56,018 bases of DNA from Rhizobacter sp. Root404. Its GTDB lineage: Bacteria; Pseudomonadota; Gammaproteobacteria; Burkholderiales; Burkholderiaceae_C. The stretch is from the NCBI RefSeq assembly GCF_001425865.1, contig NZ_LMDS01000009.1, positions 1 to 56,018 of the forward strand, in the 5' to 3' direction. The position numbers and the translations under genes were made by a program. Positions 1 through 7,803 of the stretch are shown piece after piece; within the stretch, counting starts at the first letter, position 1; every line of letters begins with the position of its first letter. The notes below the pieces were generated by a model. It was not told the origin of the DNA. It did no database searches and saw nothing but the letters and a program-made list of their open reading frames with translations.

Positions 1-96
1 AGCCCAGGCACGGGCACAGGAGCCAGCGGCGTGCCGGTCTACCGCTTCGACATCCGCCTGCAGGGCGAGGGCGAGACGGTGTTCTTCGACATCTGA
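1..96 (+). CDS. C-terminal tail of an unidentified protein (partial)
   Basis: Frame 1 is open from the window edge and ends at a TGA at 94-96, giving 31 residues that finish in VFFDI. Base composition and codon use match a real gene end, and a strong hairpin follows directly. Too little is present to name a family. Confidence 0.6.
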   Translation, partial: SPGTGTGASGVPVYRFDIRLQGEGETVFFDI

Positions 97-103
97 GCCC
101 GAC

Positions 104-127
104 CCCCGGCCGCGCGTGCGGCCGGGG
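104..127. terminator. GC-rich hairpin between converging genes
   Basis: A perfect 10-bp stem (CCCCGGCCGC / GCGGCCGGGG) with a 4-base loop lies 7 bases after the stop of the first gene and 9 bases before the stop of the converging hydrolase remnant. There is no T-run on either side, so it is at best a weak or bidirectional terminator. Confidence 0.5.
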
Positions 128-136
128 TGCAGGCCC

Positions 137-913
137 TTACGGGCAGGCCGGCGTCGTCGCCGCGATGATCTGGCGCAGGCCCAAGGTGCTGGCCGAATCG
201 TCCGGCCCCGACGTGTTCTTCGTGAACGTGCAGCCGTAGGTCGTCGCGGCCACGGTGGCGGGCGTCACCACATCGTCACCGGCCGGCTTGGCGCCGCCGG
301 CTTCCCACTTGACCATGTCATCGAATGCGGTCACCTGCTCGGCGACCGTGAAGTCGCAGTGGCTGATGCCGCGGATTGCGCGCTGCACGAGCCAGGCGCT
401 GTTGCCCTTGGCGGTCGGTGCGCAGCCGGTTGGCGTCGGCATCCGGCGTGATCTTCTGCACCGACGCGTTCAGCGCGGTCGTCGCGGCGGCGTCGCCGTC
501 GATCGTGTACGTGAAACCGGTGGTGTCGAGCACGTTCTTGTTCAGGATGCCGGTGACCGAGTCGTAGGGTGTGTTCGGGTCGGCCGCGAAGGTGCCGTAG
601 GCCGACGGGAACGACTGGCCGTAGGCCAGGCCCTGCGCGAACATCGGCCGCGGGCCGCCGGTGATGTTCTGCAGCACCGACACATACTGGGCGCCAGGCC
701 CCGCGGTCGCCACGATCGACGGCGTCGGGAACGCCGGCGTGCGACGCCGGCGCGCACGTCGTAGTAGTTCTTCGCGTAGCTCGAGGCCGCCCACGCGTAG
801 CCGTTCTGGATCAGGTAGCGACGAATCGTCGGAGCCCCGACGTTGAGGTTCGCCCCGGTGCCGGCGTAGCCGTGTGCATACATCACGAGCTTGCCGTTCC
901 AGTTGGCGGGCAC
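137..913 (-). pseudogene. Decayed secreted alpha/beta-hydrolase gene
   Basis: Three consecutive minus-strand frames carry pieces of one protein. 913 to about 745 gives a hydrolase start (PANWNGKLVMYAHGYAG, with the oxyanion-type HGY). About 740-445 gives a middle part (QYVSVLQNITGGPRPMF). About 425-137 gives the end (LVQRAIRGISHCDFTV), with the likely catalytic His in SHCDF. At both frame changes protein is missing. The segment expected to hold the GHSxGG nucleophile elbow is absent at the first junction, and the segment expected to hold the acid residue is absent at the second. A TGA lies just upstream of the first readable codons, so the signal peptide and N-terminus are gone too. This is a non-functional remnant, not a sequencing slip. 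Family identity rests on memory of related full-length proteins. Confidence 0.7.
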
Positions 914-957
914 CTCGACCTGTCACCTGCGGGACAGCAACCTTGTAAAGGGATTTT

Positions 958-1395
958 TCAGACGGACGGCGGGCCGAGCAGGCGCTCGCGCACGAGGCGG
1001 TCCTCGAGCTCGCCGACCTGCGCGGCCAGTGCGTTGCTGCTCTGCTCGATGGCGATCCGCGAGTCGCTCTGCATGCGGTCGAGCCGCGCCATCAGTTCAC
1101 TGCGCAATTCGGTGAAGCGCGACGCCTCAGCACGGTCCGCGAGGTCGCGCTGGGCCTGCAGCTCGCGGGTCTGGCGGCGGGCTTCCATCAGCGAGCTGGC
1201 CTGCATCGTGACCACCCATACGGTGAACAGCACGCACAGGAACGCGACCAGCCCGAGCATGATCAGGCCGAGCGGCGCCTGGACGGTGGTCAGGCCCAGG
1301 TTCAACGGCGTGAGCGCCGAGAACGCATCCCAGTTGAGCAGGGCGAACAGCCCGACGAGGACGAGGACGAGAAAGAATGCGAGCGCGCGGACCAT
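958..1395 (-). CDS. LapA-domain inner-membrane protein
   Basis: A 145-residue protein. Residues 1-22 form a first membrane helix (ALAFFLVLVLVGLFALLNW), about 42-65 a second, and about 70-140 a charged, probably coiled-coil cytoplasmic tail rich in R, E, Q and L. This is the layout of LapA/YciS-type proteins, which help assemble envelope lipopolysaccharide, although the tail here is longer than in E. coli LapA. The ATG at 1395 is chosen because GGAGG lies 8 bases upstream and no membrane segment starts earlier. It stands alone, divergent from pncB. The family is recognised from topology and the NWDAFSALTPLNLGL segment; function is inferred. Confidence 0.75.
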   Translation of the reverse strand: MVRALAFFLVLVLVGLFALLNWDAFSALTPLNLGLTTVQAPLGLIMLGLVAFLCVLFTVWVVTMQASSLMEARRQTRELQAQRDLADRAEASRFTELRSELMARLDRMQSDSRIAIEQSSNALAAQVGELEDRLVRERLLGPPSV

Positions 1396-1605
1396 GGTGT
1401 CGGCCTCCGTGTGGCAGGAAACGAGTAGGTTAGCCGCCGCCGACGACGCTGCCATCGGTGCAGCCCGCGTGGCGTGTCGGAATCGGCGCGCTCGTGGCGC
1501 CGGACGACGCGCCGTTCGCGCAGGTGCCGGAAGGCGCGAGAATGCCCACCACGCGTGATGCGGCCGATGCGCGTTCCTCTGTCCAGCCACGAGACCTTCT
1601 CCGCG

Positions 1606-2793
1606 ATGCAACCCGTCATCACCAGCCTGCTCGACACCGACCTGTACAAGTTCACGATGTGGCAGACGATGCTGCACCGGCACCCGGCGACGCAGGCGGA
1701 GTACACCTTCGTGTGCCGCAACGAGCCGGCGTTCCCGCTGGCCGAGCTGGTCGACGACGTCAACCGGCAGCTCGACCACCTGTGCAACCTGAAGTTCACC
1801 GCGCCCGACCTGGCCTACCTGGGCGGGCTGCGCTTCATGCGCTCGGACTTCATCGACTTCCTGCGCATCTTCCACTTCCAGCGGGAGTTCATCAGCGCGC
1901 GCGCGGTCGGCAAGCAGCTCGAGATCGTCGCGAACGGTCCGCAGGTCCACGTGATGGCGTTCGAGATCTACGTGCTCGCGATCGTCAACGAGCTGTACTT
2001 CCGCCGCTTCGACCAGACGCCGGCGTTCGCCGAAGGCCGCAAGCGCCTGCACGCCAAGATCGAGCGCCTGCGCGCGTTCGATGACGAGCCCAAGCGCCGC
2101 CACCCGTTCGAGTTCTTCGACTTCGGCGTGCGCCGCCGCTTCTCGGGCGACTGGCAGCGCGAGGTCGTCGCGATGTTCAAGCGCGAGGTGCCGCAGTACT
2201 TCAAGGGCTGCTCGAACGTGCTGTACGCGCGCGACCTCGGCCTGGTCCCGATCGGCACGATGGCGCACGAGTACCTGCAGACCTACCAGACCCTCGGCGT
2301 GCGCCTGCGCGACTTCCAGCGTGCCGCCCTCGAGGACTGGGTGCAGGAGTACCGCGGCGACCTGGGCGTGGCGCTGACCGACGTGGTCGGGATGGACGCC
2401 TTCCTCGGCGACTTCGACCTCTATTTCGCCAAGCTGTTCGATGGCCTGCGCCACGACTCGGGCGACCCGTACGTCTGGGGCGAGAAGGCGCTCGCGCACT
2501 ACGCGAAGCTGCGCGTCGACGCGCAGACCAAGCGGCTGGTGTTCTCCGACGGCCTGGATTTCGACCGCTCGATCGCGCTGCACCACCATTTCTCCGACCG
2601 CACGCAGTGCGGCTTCGGCATCGGCACCAACCTCACCAACGACATGGGGCTGAAGACGCTGCACATCGTGATGAAGCTGACCCACGCGAACCGCCAGCCG
2701 GTGGCCAAGCTCAGCGATTCGCCCGGCAAGCTCTTGTGCGACGACGAGACCTTCCTCGCGTACCTGCGGCAGGTGTTCGCGGTGAACAGCTGA
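1606..2793 (+). CDS. pncB: Nicotinate phosphoribosyltransferase
   Basis: PncB joins nicotinate and PRPP, with ATP hydrolysis, to give nicotinate mononucleotide in the Preiss-Handler NAD salvage pathway in the cytoplasm. The 395-residue product begins MQPVITSLLDTDLYKFTMWQ, the typical PncB N-terminus with the DxYKFTM substrate-binding segment. It also carries FFDFGVRRRFS, GTMAHEY (around the phosphorylated His region) and RHDSGDP, all family hallmarks, and its length matches the roughly 400-residue E. coli enzyme. The frame is open further upstream, but the ATG at 1606 matches the family start. Its TGA overlaps the ATG of the K+ channel gene by one base, so the two are probably co-translated. 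It recycles nicotinate rather than degrading it, so it competes with the catabolic locus at 26-40 kb. Confidence 0.95.
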   Translation: MQPVITSLLDTDLYKFTMWQTMLHRHPATQAEYTFVCRNEPAFPLAELVDDVNRQLDHLCNLKFTAPDLAYLGGLRFMRSDFIDFLRIFHFQREFISARAVGKQLEIVANGPQVHVMAFEIYVLAIVNELYFRRFDQTPAFAEGRKRLHAKIERLRAFDDEPKRRHPFEFFDFGVRRRFSGDWQREVVAMFKREVPQYFKGCSNVLYARDLGLVPIGTMAHEYLQTYQTLGVRLRDFQRAALEDWVQEYRGDLGVALTDVVGMDAFLGDFDLYFAKLFDGLRHDSGDPYVWGEKALAHYAKLRVDAQTKRLVFSDGLDFDRSIALHHHFSDRTQCGFGIGTNLTNDMGLKTLHIVMKLTHANRQPVAKLSDSPGKLLCDDETFLAYLRQVFAVNS

Positions 2794-3683
2794 TGCCCGC
2801 GGTGCGCGCGCCGGAACGACCCGCGGCCGAGTCCTACGGCCGGCCGCAGACGGGCTGGCGGTTGCAGCTCTACACCATCATCTTCGAGGCCGACACGCGC
2901 GCGGGGCGCGCCTTCGACCTGGTGCTGATCGCCCTGATCGTGGCCAGCGTCGGCGTGGTCATGCTCGACAGCATGGCGGCCGTGCACGCGCGCCACGCCG
3001 ATCTGTTCCACGCGCTCGAATGGGGCTTCACGCTGTTGTTCGCGGCCGAGTACGTGGCGCGGCTGATCTGCGTCCGGCACCCGATCCGCTATGCGCGCAG
3101 CGTGCTCGGCATCATCGACCTGCTCGCGGTGCTGCCGACCTTCCTCGCGTTCCTCGTGCCCGGCCTGCATGCGTTGATCGACGTGCGCATCCTGCGGCTG
3201 CTGCGTCTGTTCCGGATCCTCAAGCTGGGCGCCTACGTCGAGGAGTTCGGTGCGCTCGGGAGCGCGCTGGCCGCATCGCGCCGCAAGATCTTCGTGTTCG
3301 TGACCTTCGTGCTGATGGTCGTGCTCGTGATGGGCACGCTGATGTACGTGGTCGAAGGGCCCGACAACGGCTTCACCAGCATCCCGATGGCCGTGTACTG
3401 GGCGATCACGACGATGACGACCGTCGGCTTCGGCGACATCACGCCGCGCACCGACCTCGGCAAGAGCATCGCCTCCGTGATGATGCTGCTCGGCTGGGGC
3501 ACGCTCGCCGTGCCCACCGGCATCGTCAGCGCCGAATACGCGGCGCAGCGCAGCGGCGCCGGTCCGACGACGCGCACCTGTCCCGAATGCCTCAGCGAAG
3601 GCCACCTGCCCAGCGCGCGGTTCTGCCGCGACTGCGGCGCCCGCCTCCCGCCGTGGCGCACCGACCTTCCCACTGCCCCATGA
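2793..3683 (+). CDS. Voltage-gated potassium channel with C-terminal zinc ribbon
   Basis: A six-helix (S1-S6) inner-membrane ion channel of 296 residues. Visible features are an S4 voltage sensor at residues 130-146 with arginines every third position (RILRLLRLFRILK), a pore loop with the K+ selectivity filter TVGFGD at 210-215, and S6 ending near residue 248. A short cytoplasmic tail follows with two Cys pairs, CPEC at 263-266 and CRDC at 278-281, a zinc-ribbon arrangement. Prokaryotic Kv-type channels usually end in nothing or in an RCK/cNMP domain, so the ribbon is unusual and could be a metal or redox sensor or an assembly module (inference). It starts inside the pncB stop codon (TGATG) and its own stop overlaps the next gene (ATGA), which suggests a three-gene transcript. 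Confidence 0.9.
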   Translation: MPAVRAPERPAAESYGRPQTGWRLQLYTIIFEADTRAGRAFDLVLIALIVASVGVVMLDSMAAVHARHADLFHALEWGFTLLFAAEYVARLICVRHPIRYARSVLGIIDLLAVLPTFLAFLVPGLHALIDVRILRLLRLFRILKLGAYVEEFGALGSALAASRRKIFVFVTFVLMVVLVMGTLMYVVEGPDNGFTSIPMAVYWAITTMTTVGFGDITPRTDLGKSIASVMMLLGWGTLAVPTGIVSAEYAAQRSGAGPTTRTCPECLSEGHLPSARFCRDCGARLPPWRTDLPTAP

Positions 3684-4153
3684 ACCCTGCCGACAATTCG
3701 ATCCACGAACCCGCCCTCTGGCGCGACAACGGCTGGACCGCACGCGTCATCAAGAACGAGGACGACGAGGGCTGGGCCGTCGCGATGACGCGCGACGGTG
3801 AAGCCGAGCCCGCGCTCGTCGGCCCGTGGACCATGGGCCGCGACAAGAAGAACCCGAAGCCGCTGGACACCGCGGCGTTCAACGTGCTGGTCAAGACCGC
3901 CGCCGAAGTGATCCGCCGCCACGAGCAGGCGCTCCACGCGCAGCACCACAAGAACGTCAGCGTCACGGTCGACGGCCGCCGCGTGCTGGTGACGCTGGAC
4001 ATCGTGCCCGACGAGGACGACCCGCACGCGGTGCTCGCGGCGCAGGATCCCTATGGCGAGACGCTGGCATCCCTGCGCGTCAAGCCCGATTTCCGCCTGA
4101 CGACTGCCAGCGCGAGCGCCTGGATCGAGGACGGCTTTCGCAAGCCGGGCTGA
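3680..4153 (+). CDS. Conserved hypothetical protein
   Basis: A 157-residue soluble acidic protein with no signal peptide or membrane segment. The N-terminal part (ALWRDNGWTARVIKNEDDEG) and a segment around VTLDIVPDEDDPHAVL look like an ordered alpha/beta domain. I do not recognise a named family. The ATG at 3680 overlaps the K+ channel stop by four bases, so it is most likely translationally coupled to pncB and the channel. It converges on the RIO kinase gene, whose stop is only six bases away. Confidence 0.75.
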   Translation: MNPADNSIHEPALWRDNGWTARVIKNEDDEGWAVAMTRDGEAEPALVGPWTMGRDKKNPKPLDTAAFNVLVKTAAEVIRRHEQALHAQHHKNVSVTVDGRRVLVTLDIVPDEDDPHAVLAAQDPYGETLASLRVKPDFRLTTASASAWIEDGFRKPG

Positions 4154-4159
4154 GCGGCG

Positions 4160-5008
4160 TCAGCCGGCGGCCTGCATGCGCAGCCGCCGCGCTGCCTCTT
4201 CCATCTTGGCGTCGTCGATCTCGCGCAGCACGCCGCCCAGGTCGACCGCCCCGGCCTGGCGCTCGTAGCGGCCGGTCAGCGCGCTGTCGTTCGTCAGTTC
4301 GCCGCGCTCGTACAGGCTCCAGATCTCCGCGCCGTACTGCGTGGGCAGCAGTTCGGGCGCGGACTGCCCGAAGAAGTGACGCAGGTTCGCCACGTCGCGC
4401 AGCAGCATCCGCTGCGCGTGGTTGTTGCCGGCCGCGTCGACCGCCTGCGGCAGGTCGATGATCACCGGCCCGTCCGCAGCGAGCAGGATGTTGAACTCCG
4501 ACAGGTCGCCGTGCACGACGCCGGCGCACAGCATGCGCACGACCTCGCGCAGCAGCGTGGCGTGGTGGGCGCGCGCCTCGTCTGGCGTGAAGCGGCAGTC
4601 GTTCAGGCGCGGCGCGGCGGCGCCGTCGGCATCGGCGACCAGTTCCATCAGCAGCACGCCTTCGTGGAAGTTGTACGGCCTGGGCACGCGCACGCCGGCC
4701 GCGGCCAGACGGTAGAGCGCGTCGACCTCGGCGCTCTGCCACGCGGCCTCCTGCGCCTCGCGGCCGAAGCGCGTGCCCTTGGCCATCGCGCGCGCCTGGC
4801 GGGTGTTCTTGACCTTGCGGTTCTCGGTGTAGTCGACGGCCTGGCGGAAGCTGCGGTGCGTCGCTTCCTTGTAGACCTTGGCACAGCGCGTCTCGTCGCC
4901 GCAGCGAACGACGAACACCATCGCCTCCTTGCCGCTCATCAGCTGGCGCTGCACCGAGTCGATCAGGCCTTCGTCGATCAGGGTCTGCAGTCTGGCGGGT
5001 GCTTTCAT
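4160..5008 (-). CDS. RIO-type serine protein kinase
   Basis: An atypical protein kinase of 282 residues, the normal size of bacterial RIO1-like kinases. An N-terminal winged-helix-like stretch precedes the ATP loop SGKEAMVFVV (25-34) and the lysine in AKVYK (44). The catalytic loop is HGDLSEFN (H166, D168, N173), and the metal-binding aspartate is D185 in IIDLPQAVD. All RIO signature residues are present, so activity is likely. RIO1 acts in ribosome maturation in archaea and eukaryotes; the role of the proteobacterial homologues is not settled. The enamidase-like gene lies 25 bases upstream in the same direction, so the two could be co-transcribed, with no obvious functional link. Confidence 0.9.
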   Translation of the reverse strand: MKAPARLQTLIDEGLIDSVQRQLMSGKEAMVFVVRCGDETRCAKVYKEATHRSFRQAVDYTENRKVKNTRQARAMAKGTRFGREAQEAAWQSAEVDALYRLAAAGVRVPRPYNFHEGVLLMELVADADGAAAPRLNDCRFTPDEARAHHATLLREVVRMLCAGVVHGDLSEFNILLAADGPVIIDLPQAVDAAGNNHAQRMLLRDVANLRHFFGQSAPELLPTQYGAEIWSLYERGELTNDSALTGRYERQAGAVDLGGVLREIDDAKMEEAARRLRMQAAG

Positions 5009-5033
5009 CGGCGGATTCTGCGCCCGCCGGCGT

Positions 5034-6230
5034 TCAGTGCGCCCCCACGACGACGGGGATCTCGGTCGCCGGCGGCGTGTTGCGGCTGCGGCCGCAGCGC
5101 ACGATGCCGTCGATCATCACCATGCCGACGCCCGGGATGTCGCCAAGCTGCACGCTCTCCAGCAGCGTGCGCCCCGCGGTGTGCTGGGCGCGGTCCATGA
5201 AGACGAAGTCGGCCGCGCGCCCGGCCTCGATCAGCCCGCAATTGAGGTTGCGGATGCGCGCGGTGTTGCCGGTGGCGAAGCAGAACACCAGCTCGGCCGG
5301 GATGTTGCCGAGGCTGGACAGCAACGCGACCATCCGCAGGATGCCCAGCGGCTGCACGCCGGAGCCGGCGGGCCCGTCGGTGCCGAGGATCACGCGGTGC
5401 GGGCACTTCAACTGCAGCGCCGCCTGGGCCGCCGCGATCGCGATCTTCTCGTTGCCGTTGTGGACGATCTCGATCGCGCGGCTGCTCTTCTCGCAGAGTT
5501 CGCAGACATGCTGTTCGCTCAGCGACGTGTGGCCGCCGTTGATGTGGCCGATGATGTCGGCGTCGGCCTCGAGCACCACGTCCTTGTCGATCAGGCCCGA
5601 GCCGGGGATCGACGGCCCGCCGGTGTGGATCGTGCTCTGGATGCCGTGTTGGCGTGCCCACTTGACCATCGTCGCGGCCTCGGTGCCCCCCTTGACGGAG
5701 CCGAGCCCGATTTCGCCGAGCAGGCCGACGCCCGCCTCGGCCAGTTCCTTGAAGTCGCTCTCGACCATCCCCTTCTCGATCACCGGCGCGCCGGCCAGCA
5801 CCTTCACGCCGCCGGGACGGAAGTTGTCGAACGCGCGCTGCGCGGTGATCGCCAGCGCCTTCAGGCCGACGATGTCCTTGGGCCGGCCCGGCAGGTGGAC
5901 CTCGCCGGCCGAGATCATCGTGGTCACGCCGCCGTTCATCGTGCTGTCGATCCAGCCGAGCTGGTTCTGGCGCGGCGTCCAGTCGCCGAACACCGGGTGC
6001 ACGTGGCTGTCGATCAGGCCGGGGGCGACGCAGGTCTGGCGCGCGTCGATCAGCGTGTCGGGTTCGTCGGTGTCCAGGTCGGCTTCGCGGCCGATGCCGA
6101 CGATCAGGCCGTCGCGAACGACGATCGTGTCGGCGTCGAGGATCGGACGGTCGATGTCGCCCGACAGCAGCAAGCCGATGTTGCGGATCACGACCTTGCC
6201 CGATTTGCCGGCGGTTGCTGCGTCTGCCAT
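5034..6230 (-). CDS. ena: Enamidase-like amidohydrolase (EC 3.5.2.18 candidate)
   Basis: A cytoplasmic amidohydrolase-superfamily enzyme of 398 residues. Enamidase hydrolyses 1,4,5,6-tetrahydro-6-oxonicotinate to 2-formylglutarate and ammonia. The match to the E. barkeri enzyme as I remember it is strong along the whole chain, especially PRQNQ..., NGGVTTMISAGEVHLPGRP and SRNTPPA near the end. Candidate ligands of the Fe/Zn pair are H76 and H78 (DSHVHP), E173 (GEIGLG), H202 (STIHTGG), H229 (GHINGG) and D285 (LGTDGP), all present. It lies 20 kb from the 6-hydroxynicotinate reductase gene that would make its substrate, and 25 bases upstream of the RIO kinase gene. The upstream 139 bases are shared with a divergent hypothetical gene. 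Another cyclic-amide substrate remains possible. Confidence 0.82.
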   Translation of the reverse strand: MADAATAGKSGKVVIRNIGLLLSGDIDRPILDADTIVVRDGLIVGIGREADLDTDEPDTLIDARQTCVAPGLIDSHVHPVFGDWTPRQNQLGWIDSTMNGGVTTMISAGEVHLPGRPKDIVGLKALAITAQRAFDNFRPGGVKVLAGAPVIEKGMVESDFKELAEAGVGLLGEIGLGSVKGGTEAATMVKWARQHGIQSTIHTGGPSIPGSGLIDKDVVLEADADIIGHINGGHTSLSEQHVCELCEKSSRAIEIVHNGNEKIAIAAAQAALQLKCPHRVILGTDGPAGSGVQPLGILRMVALLSSLGNIPAELVFCFATGNTARIRNLNCGLIEAGRAADFVFMDRAQHTAGRTLLESVQLGDIPGVGMVMIDGIVRCGRSRNTPPATEIPVVVGAH

Positions 6231-6369
6231 GGGTGCTCCGGAATGCGCCGGCTGCCGGGTGCAGGGGCTCGCGGGAAATTATGACGTGGGCATGCGGCGC
6301 CGACCTACAACGCGCGCGCAGCGGTGTCCTAGGCTTCGCGTTCGCCATCTCTCCAGCGACCCCCCGCCG

Positions 6370-6939
6370 ATGAACCTCCTGCACCACCCCGCCCCGCACG
6401 TCCTCGACGCCGAGTTCCGCTACCCCCTCTACAGCCCGCGCGGCGGCATCGAGGGGGCGATGCTGCTGGTCGACGAGGACGAGCTGCAGCTGGTGTTCGA
6501 TCCGCACGACGCGGCCGGCGCCGCGGCCTTCGAGCGCCTGCGCGCCGGCGCCCGAATCCGCGTCGAAGCGCGCCCGCAGCCGGCCTCCGATCACCATGGC
6601 GAGCCCGCGCACCAGGTCTATGCCCTCGAGCGCCTGGTCGACATCGACGGCCGTGCGGCCAGGGACCCCGCGCAGGACCCGCGGCGCGCGCCCTACAGCG
6701 GCATCGTCGTGCGCCTGAATTTCGCGCGGCATGGCGAGCCGAACGGCTTCGTGCTGGACACCGGCGACTTCATCCACACCCGCCCCGAAGGCATGGCGCA
6801 GCTGCGACTCGGGATCGGCGACCGCGTCGAGGCGGACGGCGAGGCACGGCCGCTGGCCGGCGGCAGCGGCCGGGTCGTCGAAGCCTCGGTCGTCAACGGC
6901 CGGCCGCTCGGCAAGGCGAAGCGCCCGGTCCACGCCTGA
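6370..6939 (+). CDS. Conserved hypothetical protein
   Basis: A 189-residue soluble protein with no signal peptide. It reads as two similar beta-rich halves, about 15-90 and 105-185. Each ends with a short segment about a value range (FERLRAGARIRVEA; LRLGIGDRVEADGEA), reminiscent of OB-fold-like nucleic-acid or small-ligand domains; this is only an impression. The ATG at 6370 follows a poor ribosome site. It precedes the MlaE-like permease by 35 bases and may share its transcript, but nothing in the sequence ties it to lipid transport. Confidence 0.65.
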   Translation: MNLLHHPAPHVLDAEFRYPLYSPRGGIEGAMLLVDEDELQLVFDPHDAAGAAAFERLRAGARIRVEARPQPASDHHGEPAHQVYALERLVDIDGRAARDPAQDPRRAPYSGIVVRLNFARHGEPNGFVLDTGDFIHTRPEGMAQLRLGIGDRVEADGEARPLAGGSGRVVEASVVNGRPLGKAKRPVHA

Positions 6940-6974
6940 GGCCCTTCCTGCGAGGCGCCGCCTATCATCGGCGC

Positions 6975-7796
6975 ATGCCCAAACCGCCCTCGACCCTGCG
7001 GCTGCTCCAGGACGGCCTCGGCGACCTCGGCCGCAGCGGCCTGCGCTCGTCGATCGGCTGGTCGGTGAGTTGGTGGCATGTCGTCAAGGTGGGCGCGCTG
7101 ATCATGGTGCTCGCCCTGTCGCCGTCGACCTACGACCGCGCGAACCGCCGCGCGCTTGCGCACCATGTCTACCTCGACACGGCGCCGATCCTGCCGTGGT
7201 TCGCGCTGCTGTCGGCGGTGATCAGCGTGGTGCTGATCCGCATCGTGCTGGTGACCGCGCTGAGCTACGGCCTGTCGCAGTACGCGCTGCAGCTGCTGAT
7301 CCGGGTGCTGGTGCTGGAGCTGATCCCGCTGACCGCAGCGCTGTTCGTCGCGATGCAGGTCACGGTGCCCAGCGGTGCCGCGCTGCTGCGCCTGCATGCG
7401 CGCGGCGCCTTCACCGAGCTCGTGCAGGCCGGCGGCGATCCGCTGCGCCACGAGCTGATGCCGCGGGTGGTGGCCGGCATCTTCGCGGTGCTGCTGCTGG
7501 CGGCGGTCAGCTGCGTGATCGCGACCGGCCTGGCCTACGCCGCGGTGTTCGGCTTTACCTTTGGCGCGTTCGACGGCTTCACCCGCGCGATGGGCCAGAT
7601 CTTCGATCCCGGCGTGACGATGATCCTGGCGCTGAAGACGCTGTTCTTCGCGCTCGCGGTCTCGCTGATCCCGGTCGCGGCCTTCCTGCGCGGGCCGCGC
7701 GGCGGCGCGGGCAGCGCCGAGCTCGACAGCCTGGTCCGCCTGTTCGCGGCGATCCTGGTGATCGAAGTCGTCTCGCTGATGGGCAACTACTACTGA
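6975..7796 (+). CDS. MlaE-family lipid ABC transporter permease
   Basis: An inner-membrane permease of 273 residues with five or six hydrophobic helices in the MlaE arrangement. An amphipathic N-terminal part (residues 1-35) is followed by helices near 36-60, 75-105, 160-190, 205-225 and 250-270. The segment LVLELIPLTAALFVAMQV aligns with the conserved MlaE core that contacts the MCE ring. With an ATPase, an MCE-domain protein and a lipoprotein such systems move phospholipids between the membranes. The MlaD-like gene starts 7 bases after the stop. No MlaF-type ATPase gene lies in the operon, so one must be supplied from elsewhere. Confidence 0.85.
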   Translation: MPKPPSTLRLLQDGLGDLGRSGLRSSIGWSVSWWHVVKVGALIMVLALSPSTYDRANRRALAHHVYLDTAPILPWFALLSAVISVVLIRIVLVTALSYGLSQYALQLLIRVLVLELIPLTAALFVAMQVTVPSGAALLRLHARGAFTELVQAGGDPLRHELMPRVVAGIFAVLLLAAVSCVIATGLAYAAVFGFTFGAFDGFTRAMGQIFDPGVTMILALKTLFFALAVSLIPVAAFLRGPRGGAGSAELDSLVRLFAAILVIEVVSLMGNYY

Positions 7797-7803
7797 CTCG
7801 CCG

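Noticed and set aside
725..760. Direct repeat CGCCGGCGT at the first break of the hydrolase remnant as cause of the deletion
   Set aside because: Repeat-mediated deletion normally leaves one copy, but two remain here three bases apart, and such words are common in this GC-rich DNA.
958..2685. Very long minus-strand open frame across pncB
   Set aside because: It mirrors pncB codons in a high-GC genome; only its last 145 codons (958-1395) form a recognisable protein with its own start and ribosome site.
1606..2793. pncB as part of the nicotinate degradation system
   Set aside because: It is a standard NAD-salvage enzyme located 24 kb away and coupled to a K+ channel gene, so shared substrate is no proof of a shared pathway.
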